Below are positions 48,761 through 56,349 of a DNA stretch of 64,000 nucleotides, one piece after another. Under the pieces are notes generated by a model, which saw only the letters and a program-made list of their open reading frames with translations, was not told where the DNA came from and did no database searches. A program made the translations under genes and the position numbers. Numbering within the stretch: position 1 is the stretch's first letter; each line of letters starts with the position of its first letter. Origin of the DNA: Cellulomonas sp. Leaf334 (GTDB lineage: Bacteria > Actinomycetota > Actinomycetes > Actinomycetales > Cellulomonadaceae); NCBI RefSeq assembly GCF_001424195.1, contig NZ_LMOO01000005.1, positions 858,828-922,827 on the forward strand, written 5' to 3'.

Positions 48761-51261
48761 CGGACCGGGACCTGCGGCAGCACGGTCAGCGGCAGCGCGG
48801 TGCGGAACTGGCCCGGTTCGGCCGGGTCGTCGCGCTCCTTCCAGGGGTCGCGGTACGCGTCGACGGACGCCTGCACCGCGGCGTCCAGCGTCGCGGCCAT
48901 GCCCTCGGCATCCTCCACGACGACGGCGCGGATGTGCTCGATCCCGAGCCGGGGCACCCACGCGTAGGTCCGCTCGAGCCAGTTCGCCGTCTCGCGGTAG
49001 TACTGGATGAACCGACCCGTCAGCGTGGTGACCTCCTCGGGGGTGTCGACGGTCGTGAGCAGGTCGCCCTTGCGGATGTGCGCCCCGGCGGCCCCGCCGA
49101 CGTAGATCTCCCAGCGCCCGCCGTCGACCGCGACGACCCCGATGTCCTTGACGTAGGCCTCCGCGCAGTTGCGGGGGCAGCCCGTCACGGCGAGCTTGAG
49201 CTTCGCCGGGCTCTCCAGGCCCTGGTACCGGGTCTCGATGGCGATGCCCAGTGCGGTGGAGTCCCCGAGGCCGAACCGGCAGAAGTCGCTGCCGACGCAC
49301 GTCTTCACCGTCCGGAAGGACTTGCCGTACGCGTAGCCGGACGGCATGTCGAGGTCGGCCCACACCCTCGGCAGGTCCTCCTTGCGCACGCCGAGCAGGT
49401 CGATGCGCTGCCCGCCCGTGAGCTTGATCATCGGGATGCGGTGCTTGTCCGCGACGTCGGCGATGCGGCGCAGCTGGTCGGCCGAGGTCACGCCACCCTT
49501 CATCTGCGGCACCACGGAGAACGTCCCGTCGCGCTGGATGTTGGCGTGCACGCGGTCGTTGATGAAGCGGCCGTCGCGCTCGTCGACGACGTCGGCGCCC
49601 CAGATCGTGCGGAGCAGCGAGGTCAGCCCCATCTTCGAGCGGGCGTCCTCGACCCCGCCGGGTGCGAGGGCGGCGAACACCGCCGACACCGAGCGCAGGT
49701 CCTGCTCGCGGACGAGGGCGACGAGCTCGGCCTTGGCGTGGGGGACACCGGGCACGTACCAGGACGCGGACTCGTCGACCACCAGGTCGCCGTCGGCGGC
49801 CCACTCGACGACCTGCGCGACGAGCGTCGTGCACGACCCGCAGCCCTTGCCTGCCCGGGTCGCGTCCATGACCCCCGCCACGGAGGCGACCCCGCCGCGG
49901 ACGCACGCCGCGATCGTGCCCTTGCTGACGCCGTTGCAGTTGCAGACGATCGTCTCGTCGGGCAGCTCCGCGACGCCCACCTCGGCGGGCGCGGTGCCCA
50001 GGTCGAACAGCAGCGCGATGCGGTCCTCGGGCAGCGGCGAGCCGCGGTCGAACGCCTGGATGAGCGGCGCGACCTTCTCGAGGTCCCCGACGAGGGTCGC
50101 CCCGATGAGTCGGTCGTCGCGGACCACCACGCTCTTGTACAGGCCGCGGCGCGGCTCGGAGACGATGATGTGGTCGTCGTCGGGACGCTCCGGCGCCGTG
50201 ACCCCCATGGACGCGACGTCGATCCCCGCGACCTTGAGCTTCGTCGCGGTGCGCGAGCCGTGGTACTGCGCCGACGGGTCGGTGCCGGTGAGCACGTCGG
50301 CGAGCACCCGGGCCTGCTCCCACAACGGTGCGACCAGCCCGTAGACCTGGTCGCGGTGCTGCACGCACTCGCCGACCGCGAACACGGCCGGGTCGGGCGT
50401 GCCCTGGTCGTCGAGCGCGTGCATCTGGTCGTCGACGACGATGCCGCGCTCGACCAGGAACCCGCTCGTTGCCGCCACCGACGAGTTCGCCCGGATGCCC
50501 GCGGCCACCACGACCATGTCGCACGGCAGCACGCGCCCGTCGGCGAGCTGCACACCCGTGATCCCCGTGTCGCCGAGCACGCCGACGGTGCGGGCCGACG
50601 TCTCGACGGCGATCCCCAGCGTCTCGACGCCGCGCCGAAGCACGTACCCGCCCGCCGCGTCGAGCTGCTGGTTCATCAGGTGCGCCGGACCGTGAACCAC
50701 GGTGACGTCGACGCCGTGCGTCTGCAGGCCGCGCGCCGCCTCCAGCCCGAGCAGACCGCCGCCGATGACCACCGCCCGCTCGTGGGTGCGGGCGTACCGG
50801 ATCATCGCGCGGGTGTCGTCGAGCGTGCGGAACCGGAACACGCCCTGGTGGAAGCCGCGCCCGACCGTGCGCATCCCCGGGATGTCCGGGACGAACGCGC
50901 TGCTGCCGGTCGCGATCACGAGCGCGTCGTAGGGCGTGCGGCTGCCGTCGGTGGCGCGCACCGTGCGGGCGTGCCGGTCGATGCGACCCACCCGTACCCC
51001 CGCGTGCAGGGTGATCGCGTTGTCCCGGTACCAGGCCATCGAGTTGAGGAAGATGGCCTCCTCGCTCTCCAGCCCGGCCAGGACGTTGGACAGCATGATC
51101 CGGTTGTAGTTGCCGTACGGCTCCTCGCCGAACATCGTGATCCGGAACTGCTCGGCGCCTCCGCGCTCGAGGATCTCCTCGACCGTGCGCGCACCCGCCA
51201 TGCCGTTGCCGACGACGACGAGGTCGCGCCGCCCGTCGTCGTCGCGTGTGCGCCGGGCCAC
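48757..51261 (-). CDS. nirB: Nitrite reductase large subunit
   Basis: An 834-residue NADH-dependent assimilatory nitrite reductase. FAD/NADH domain from LVVVGNGMAGARTVEEIL; a BFD-like 2Fe-2S domain with CNCNGVSKGTI and GKGCGSC; the C-terminal sirohaem/4Fe-4S domain with TCVGSDFCRFGLGDS and TGCPRNCAEA. GTG 51261 is chosen: it follows the nasC stop by one base and starts just before the FAD motif; the longer open frame upstream is inside nasC. Confidence 0.95.
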   Translation of the reverse strand: MARRTRDDDGRRDLVVVGNGMAGARTVEEILERGGAEQFRITMFGEEPYGNYNRIMLSNVLAGLESEEAIFLNSMAWYRDNAITLHAGVRVGRIDRHARTVRATDGSRTPYDALVIATGSSAFVPDIPGMRTVGRGFHQGVFRFRTLDDTRAMIRYARTHERAVVIGGGLLGLEAARGLQTHGVDVTVVHGPAHLMNQQLDAAGGYVLRRGVETLGIAVETSARTVGVLGDTGITGVQLADGRVLPCDMVVVAAGIRANSSVAATSGFLVERGIVVDDQMHALDDQGTPDPAVFAVGECVQHRDQVYGLVAPLWEQARVLADVLTGTDPSAQYHGSRTATKLKVAGIDVASMGVTAPERPDDDHIIVSEPRRGLYKSVVVRDDRLIGATLVGDLEKVAPLIQAFDRGSPLPEDRIALLFDLGTAPAEVGVAELPDETIVCNCNGVSKGTIAACVRGGVASVAGVMDATRAGKGCGSCTTLVAQVVEWAADGDLVVDESASWYVPGVPHAKAELVALVREQDLRSVSAVFAALAPGGVEDARSKMGLTSLLRTIWGADVVDERDGRFINDRVHANIQRDGTFSVVPQMKGGVTSADQLRRIADVADKHRIPMIKLTGGQRIDLLGVRKEDLPRVWADLDMPSGYAYGKSFRTVKTCVGSDFCRFGLGDSTALGIAIETRYQGLESPAKLKLAVTGCPRNCAEAYVKDIGVVAVDGGRWEIYVGGAAGAHIRKGDLLTTVDTPEEVTTLTGRFIQYYRETANWLERTYAWVPRLGIEHIRAVVVEDAEGMAATLDAAVQASVDAYRDPWKERDDPAEPGQFRTALPLTVLPQVPVR

Positions 51262-51262
51262 G

Positions 51263-53851
51263 TCACACCTCCACGAGACCGAGGTCGATGACCAGGACGC
51301 CCGAGACGCCCGCCGCACCGGCCGCGTGCACCTCGAGGGTGGTGCCGGGCTCCAGGTCCTCGACGACGCGCAGCGGCACGTGCACGTCGCCCTTGGCGGC
51401 GATGGGGAAGTAGCGCATCGGCACCCCGTCCCGCACCAGCACGACGACGACGAGCTCGTCCGTGCTGTTGCCGCCACGGAAGTACACCGTCTGCGCCACC
51501 GCACCGTCGGGGACGGTGTAGCTCAGGCCCGGGTCGAGGAGCTCGGGTGCGGCGAGGCCCTTGCCGGTCAGCGCGTAGACGCCCTGCAGGAAGGTCGGGT
51601 GACTGTCCAAGGCAAGTCCCTTCGGTCGGACCGGTGGCCACGGAGAGCGGGAGCGCCCTGTGGTCGTGCCGGCCTGTGGTGTGCTGCGTGAGACGAGCGG
51701 GGCGACGGCCACGGCGCACGCCTTGAACGCGGGCATGCGCGAGACCGGGTCGAGGGCGTCGTGCGTGAGGGTGTTCGCGCGGGACTCGCCGGACCAGTGG
51801 AACGGGACGAACACGGTGTCGGTCCGGATGCCCGTGGTCAGCCGGGCGCGGAACACCGCGACGCCCCGGCGGGTACGCAGCCGCACGGGCTCACCGTCGA
51901 CGACGCCGCAGCGGCGGGCCAGGTCGGGGTGCAGCTCGGCGTGCGGCAGCACCGTCCCGTCGGGCCCGACCTCGTCGCCGGCCAGTGCCGCGACCCGCCG
52001 CGTCTGCGTGCCGCTCTGGTACTGCCGCATCACCCGTCCGGTGGTCAGGACGTACGGGAACTCCGGGTCGGTGCGTTCCGCGGGCTCGCGGAACTCGGCC
52101 CTCGTGAACCGGGCGAGCCCGTCGGGGTGCGCGAACCGCCGTCCGAACAGCCTCGGGGTACCCGGGTCGTCGGCGTCGGTGCACGGCCAGAACACACCCT
52201 GCCCCTCCTCGATGCGGTCGTAGGTGATGCCGGCGTAGTCCGCCACGCCGCCCGCGCTCGCCCGGCCGAGCTCGGAGAACGCGGACGCCGCGTCGGTCGT
52301 CATGAGGTGCCCGTGCCCGAGGCGGTCGGCGATGCCCGCGAGCACGTCGAGGTCGGTCCGCACGCCCGGCGGCGGGTCGAGCGCGCGGCGGCGACGCAGC
52401 ACCCGGCCCTCCAGGTTCGTCATCGTGCCCTCCTCCTCGGCCCACATCGCCACGGGCAGCACGACGTCCGCACGGGCGGCCGACTCGGACAGGAACAGGT
52501 CGGCGACCATCAGGAAGTCGAGGGCGTCGACGCGGTCGGTCACGGAGCCCGCATCCGGTGCGGACACGGTGACGTTCGACGCGAGCAGCAGCAGCGTCCG
52601 CACGCCGCCGGGGGTGCCCAGCGCGCGCAGCATCTCGGTGGCGGACACGCCCGGCCCCGGCAGCCGTGTCGGGTCGACACCCCAGACGCCGGCGACGTGC
52701 GCCCGGTGCGCGAGGTCGGTGATCTTCCGGTACCCGGGCAGCTGGTCGGCCTTCTGGCCGTGCTCCCGACCACCCTGGCCGTTGCCCTGGCCCGTGAGCG
52801 TCCCGTAGCCCGAACCCGGCCGGCCCGGCAGCCCGAGCGCGAGCGCGAGGTTGATGAACGCCTGCGCCGTGGCCGTGCCCGACGCGTGCTGCTCGGCGCC
52901 GCGGGCCGTGATCACCATCGCCGACGAGGCCGTCCCCAGCAGCTCCGCCACGGCCTCCAGGTCCGCCGCGGGCACCCCCGTGATCCGCTCGACGCGGTCG
53001 GGCCAGTACCCGGTCACCGACTCCCGGACCGTCTCGAACTCCACCGTCCGGGCCGCGACGTACTCCTCGTCGACCCACCCGCGGCGCACCACCAGATGCA
53101 GGAGGCCGTTCGCGAGCGCGGCATCGGTCCCGGGTCGCGGTTGCAGGTGCAGGTGCGCCGTGCGGGCCGTCGCTGTCACGCGCGGGTCGACGACGACGTG
53201 ACGCGCACCGCGCTCGCGGCCCGCCTCCAGGTGCTGCATCAGCGGGGGCATGGTCTCCGCCGGGTTGGCACCCACCAGGAGAAGCACGTCCGCGAGCGCC
53301 AGGTCCGCGACCGGGAACGGCAGCCCGCGGTCGATCCCGAACGTGCGCGTCGCCGCCGCGGCCGCGGACGACATGCACCAGCGGCCGTTGTAGTCGATCG
53401 ACCGTGTGCGCAGCACCGTCCGCGCGAACTTGCCGAGCAGGTAGGCCTTCTCGTTGGTGAGGCCACCGCCGCCGAAGCACCCCACGGCATCCCGTCCGTA
53501 CCGGCGCTGCGTCGCCCGGACAGCCTCGGCGACCGCGTCGAGCGCCTCGTCCCACGTCGCGGGGCGTAGCGGCGACGAGCGGTCCCCGGGGACCGTCCGC
53601 ACCAGGGGAGCGGTGAGCCGGTCGGGGTGGGTGAGCAGGTCTGCGGCCGACCAGCCCTTCGCGCACAGACCGCCGCGGTTGGTCGGGAAGTCCGTCGGGG
53701 TCAGGCGGACGTCTGGTCGCTCGGACTCCGGCCGCTGCGTGACCGACAGCTCCATGCCGCACTGCAGCGCGCAGTACGGGCAGTGCGTCGCGACGGTCCG
53801 GGCAGCGTCAGGAGCCCGTCCGACCGTCGGCGACCCGAGCTCCTGCCTCAT
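51263..53851 (-). CDS. nasC: Assimilatory nitrate reductase with fused C-terminal domain
   Basis: An 862-residue molybdopterin oxidoreductase. The 4Fe-4S ligands are C24, C27, C31 (HCPYCALQCGMEL) and C63 (GGLCAKGW); GGGGLTNEKAYLLGKF and the molybdopterin-binding C-terminal part (LRTRRGVAVFRARLTTGIRTDTVFVPFHW in sequence) are typical of NasC/NarB. After a Ser/Pro/Arg-rich linker the last 115 residues (FLQGVYALTGKGLAAPELL onward) form a separate small beta-rich domain of unknown function; a TTG at its edge could give a separate product. Reduces nitrate to nitrite in the cytoplasm. Confidence 0.9.
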   Translation of the reverse strand: MRQELGSPTVGRAPDAARTVATHCPYCALQCGMELSVTQRPESERPDVRLTPTDFPTNRGGLCAKGWSAADLLTHPDRLTAPLVRTVPGDRSSPLRPATWDEALDAVAEAVRATQRRYGRDAVGCFGGGGLTNEKAYLLGKFARTVLRTRSIDYNGRWCMSSAAAAATRTFGIDRGLPFPVADLALADVLLLVGANPAETMPPLMQHLEAGRERGARHVVVDPRVTATARTAHLHLQPRPGTDAALANGLLHLVVRRGWVDEEYVAARTVEFETVRESVTGYWPDRVERITGVPAADLEAVAELLGTASSAMVITARGAEQHASGTATAQAFINLALALGLPGRPGSGYGTLTGQGNGQGGREHGQKADQLPGYRKITDLAHRAHVAGVWGVDPTRLPGPGVSATEMLRALGTPGGVRTLLLLASNVTVSAPDAGSVTDRVDALDFLMVADLFLSESAARADVVLPVAMWAEEEGTMTNLEGRVLRRRRALDPPPGVRTDLDVLAGIADRLGHGHLMTTDAASAFSELGRASAGGVADYAGITYDRIEEGQGVFWPCTDADDPGTPRLFGRRFAHPDGLARFTRAEFREPAERTDPEFPYVLTTGRVMRQYQSGTQTRRVAALAGDEVGPDGTVLPHAELHPDLARRCGVVDGEPVRLRTRRGVAVFRARLTTGIRTDTVFVPFHWSGESRANTLTHDALDPVSRMPAFKACAVAVAPLVSRSTPQAGTTTGRSRSPWPPVRPKGLALDSHPTFLQGVYALTGKGLAAPELLDPGLSYTVPDGAVAQTVYFRGGNSTDELVVVVLVRDGVPMRYFPIAAKGDVHVPLRVVEDLEPGTTLEVHAAGAAGVSGVLVIDLGLVEV

Positions 53852-53873
53852 CGCTCGATCGTGCGGTGCCCCC

Positions 53874-53911
53874 GTTACGCGCGGCCTGCCGCCGGGTTAC
53901 CGCAGGGTTTC
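53874..53911. promoter_or_regulatory. GlnR-like binding site upstream of nasC
   Basis: On the plus strand GTTAC (53874), CCTGC (53885), GTTAC (53896) and GTTTC (53907) are spaced at exact 11-base steps with six-base gaps. This is the GTnAC-n6-GaAAC layout of actinobacterial GlnR boxes read from the minus strand; three of four half-sites match. It lies about 25-60 bases before the nasC ATG. Confidence 0.65.
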
Positions 53912-53917
53912 CCCTGC

Positions 53918-54757
53918 CTAGAGGCGTCGCACGATCTGGGCGAGCAGCGCGCTGATCCGCGGGCCCGCCGCGCGACCGGCCTCGAGCACCTCGTCGTGCG
54001 AGAGGGGCTCGGGGCTGATGCCTGCGGCGAGGTTGGTGACCAGCGAGATGCCGAGCACCTCGATGCCGGCCTGACGCGCCGCGATCGCCTCGAGCGTCGT
54101 CGACATGCCGACCAGGTCACCGCCGAGCGTGCCCGCCATCCGCACCTCGGCGGGGGTCTCGTAGTGCGGGCCGCGGAACTGCACGTAGACGCCCTCGTCG
54201 AGCGACGGGTCGACCTCGCGCGCGACGGCCCGCAGGCGGCTGGAGTACAGGTCGGTGAGGTCGACGAACGTCGCACCCTCCAGCGGTGACGTCGCCGTGA
54301 GGTTCAGGTGGTCGTTGATCAGGACCGGCGTGCCCGGGGCCCACGCGGGGTTGAGCCCGCCGCAGCCGTTGGTCAGGACGACGGTCGACGCCCCCGTCGC
54401 GGCCGCGGTCCGGACCCCGTGCACGACGCGGCGCACACCCCGGCCCTCGTACAGGTGGGTGCGCGAGCCGAGGACCAGGGCGTGCCGGTCGGTGCCCTCG
54501 ATCCGGATGGACCGGATGGTGCCGACGTGCCCGACGACGGCGGGTGCCGCGAACCCGGGGACGTCGTGGCTGGGCAGCTCCGCGACCGTCTCGCCCAGCA
54601 GCTCCGCGGCACCGCCCCAGCCCGACCCGAGCACCAGGGCGACGTGGTGACGCTCCACGCCCGTGGCCTGCGCGATGTACGCGGCGGCCTCCCGGGCGAC
54701 GTCGAACGGGTCGGTCGCGGGGTCGTCGAGGTCAGGGGCCGGTGTGACGTCGCTCAT
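53918..54757 (-). CDS. punA: Purine nucleoside phosphorylase (trimeric type)
   Basis: A 279-residue PNP cleaving inosine and guanosine forms. Phosphate site LVLGSGWGG, GRTHLYEG-like SRTHLYEGRG, VLTNGCGGLNP, the base site FRGPHYETPAEVRM and GMSTTLEAIAARQAG. It completes salvage after adenosine deaminase. ATG is six bases after TAGCCT, so leaderless. It is divergent from the LpdA-type gene across a short gap that carries both -10 elements. Confidence 0.95.
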   Translation of the reverse strand: MSDVTPAPDLDDPATDPFDVAREAAAYIAQATGVERHHVALVLGSGWGGAAELLGETVAELPSHDVPGFAAPAVVGHVGTIRSIRIEGTDRHALVLGSRTHLYEGRGVRRVVHGVRTAAATGASTVVLTNGCGGLNPAWAPGTPVLINDHLNLTATSPLEGATFVDLTDLYSSRLRAVAREVDPSLDEGVYVQFRGPHYETPAEVRMAGTLGGDLVGMSTTLEAIAARQAGIEVLGISLVTNLAAGISPEPLSHDEVLEAGRAAGPRISALLAQIVRRL

Positions 54758-54811
54758 GGACCGAGGCTAACGCGCTGGCCGCCGGCCGACAGACGGGCAG
54801 AATGGATGCTC

Positions 54812-56263
54812 GTGAGCACCCCAGCGCCCGAAACGCCCGCCGCCCGCGTCGTCATCGTCGGCGGTGGACCCGGAGGCTACGAGGCGGCGCTCGTCGGTCG
54901 CCGGCTCGGCGCGGACGTCACGGTGGTCGAGGCCGCCGGGCTGGGCGGCGCCGCCGTGCTGACCGACGTGGTCCCGTCCAAGACGCTCATCGCGACCGCC
55001 GAGTGGATGACGATCGCCGACCGCGCGCCCGAGCTGGGCATCCGGCTCGACGGCACGCCGCTGTCCGGCGCCGTCGGCGGCACGCTCGAACAGCTACGCC
55101 ACCGCATCGACCTCGCTGCCGTGAACACCCGCGTCAAGGCGCTCGCGGCCGCGCAGTCCGCCGACATCCGCGCTCGCCTGGAGCGCGAGGGCGTGACGAT
55201 CGTGATCGGCCGCGCGCGGCTCGACGGACCCTCGAAGGTGGTCGTGACCCGGCAGGACGGGGTCGACGACCTCACGCTCGACGCCGACGTCGTGCTGGTC
55301 TCGACCGGCGCGACGCCGCGCACGCTCGACACCGCCCGGCCCGACGGCGAGCGGATCCTCACCTGGACGCAGCTCTACGACCTAGACACCCTGCCGACGC
55401 GGCTGATCGTCGTGGGCTCCGGCGTGACCGGTGCCGAGTTCGCCGGTGCGTACACCTCGCTCGGCGCCGACGTCGTCCTCGTCTCCAGCCGCGAGCGTGT
55501 GCTGCCGGGGGAGGACGCCGACGCCGCCCAGCTGCTCGAGGACGTGTTCAAGACCCGCGGCATGACGGTCATGTCCCAGTCGCGCGCCGCGGGCGCCCGG
55601 CGGACCGCGCAGGGCGTCGAGGTCACGCTCGCCGACGGCCGGGTCGTCGAGGGGTCCCACGTCCTGTTCGCCGTCGGCTCGATCCCGACCACCGCGGGCC
55701 TGGGGCTGGAGGAGGCCGGCGTCCGGCTCACCGCGTCGGGGCACATCGAGGTCGACAAGGTCTCCCGCACCAACGTCCGCGGCGTCTACGCAGCCGGTGA
55801 CGTGACGGGCGTGCTGCCGCTCGCGTCCGTCGCGGCCATGCAGGGTCGGCTCGCGATGGCCCACGCGCTCGGCGACGCCGTGAAGCCGCTGTCCCTGCGC
55901 GGGGTGTCCGCGAACATCTTCACGTCGCCCGAGATCGCGACCGTCGGCTCGTCCGAGGCGCGCCTGACCGAGCAGGGCGTGAAGTACTCGGTGAGCATGC
56001 TGCCGCTGGCCCGCAACCCGCGCGCCAAGATGCTCGGCGTGCGCGACGGGTTCATCAAGATCTTCGCCCACGCCGGCACCGGGACCGTGCTGGGTGCTGT
56101 GGTGGTCGGCCCCCGCGCGAGCGAGTCGATCTACCCGCTGACTCTCGCGGTCACGCACCGCCTCACGACCGACCAGCTCGCGGAGACGGCGACGGTCTAC
56201 CCGTCGATGTCGGGCACGATCGCGGAGGTCGCCCGCATCCTCCACCACCGCATCGACGACTGA
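54812..56263 (+). CDS. lpdA: LpdA-type NAD(P)H quinone oxidoreductase (flavoprotein, no redox cysteines)
   Basis: A 483-residue flavoprotein of the disulphide reductase superfamily: FAD motif VVIVGGGPGGYEAALVG, NAD motif VVGSGVTGAEFAGAY, second FAD motif GVYAAGDVTG. Where active enzymes have CxxxxC the sequence reads GGAAVLTDVVPSKTL, and the C-terminal His-Pro-x-x-x-x-Glu is replaced by VYPSMSGTIAE, as in M. tuberculosis Rv3303c, which reduces quinones. GTG 54812 is chosen since CAGAAT ends eight bases before it; ATG 54806 would be too close to that hexamer to be transcribed. Confidence 0.88.
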   Translation: MSTPAPETPAARVVIVGGGPGGYEAALVGRRLGADVTVVEAAGLGGAAVLTDVVPSKTLIATAEWMTIADRAPELGIRLDGTPLSGAVGGTLEQLRHRIDLAAVNTRVKALAAAQSADIRARLEREGVTIVIGRARLDGPSKVVVTRQDGVDDLTLDADVVLVSTGATPRTLDTARPDGERILTWTQLYDLDTLPTRLIVVGSGVTGAEFAGAYTSLGADVVLVSSRERVLPGEDADAAQLLEDVFKTRGMTVMSQSRAAGARRTAQGVEVTLADGRVVEGSHVLFAVGSIPTTAGLGLEEAGVRLTASGHIEVDKVSRTNVRGVYAAGDVTGVLPLASVAAMQGRLAMAHALGDAVKPLSLRGVSANIFTSPEIATVGSSEARLTEQGVKYSVSMLPLARNPRAKMLGVRDGFIKIFAHAGTGTVLGAVVVGPRASESIYPLTLAVTHRLTTDQLAETATVYPSMSGTIAEVARILHHRIDD

Positions 56264-56281
56264 CCCGCGCACGCGGCCGGG

Positions 56282-56337
56282 CGAACCCGACATGGGTCTC
56301 GTTCTGAGCCTCTGAACGGGCACCCAGGTCGGGTTCG
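56282..56337. terminator. Long inverted repeat between lpdA and the GH31 gene
   Basis: Arms of 16 bases (CGAACCCGACATGGGT and its complement with one mismatch) enclose a 24-base loop that itself contains a CGTTC/GAACG pair. Placed between two convergent genes; terminator or dispersed palindromic element. Confidence 0.75.
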
Positions 56338-56349
56338 ACCTGGGGTCAC

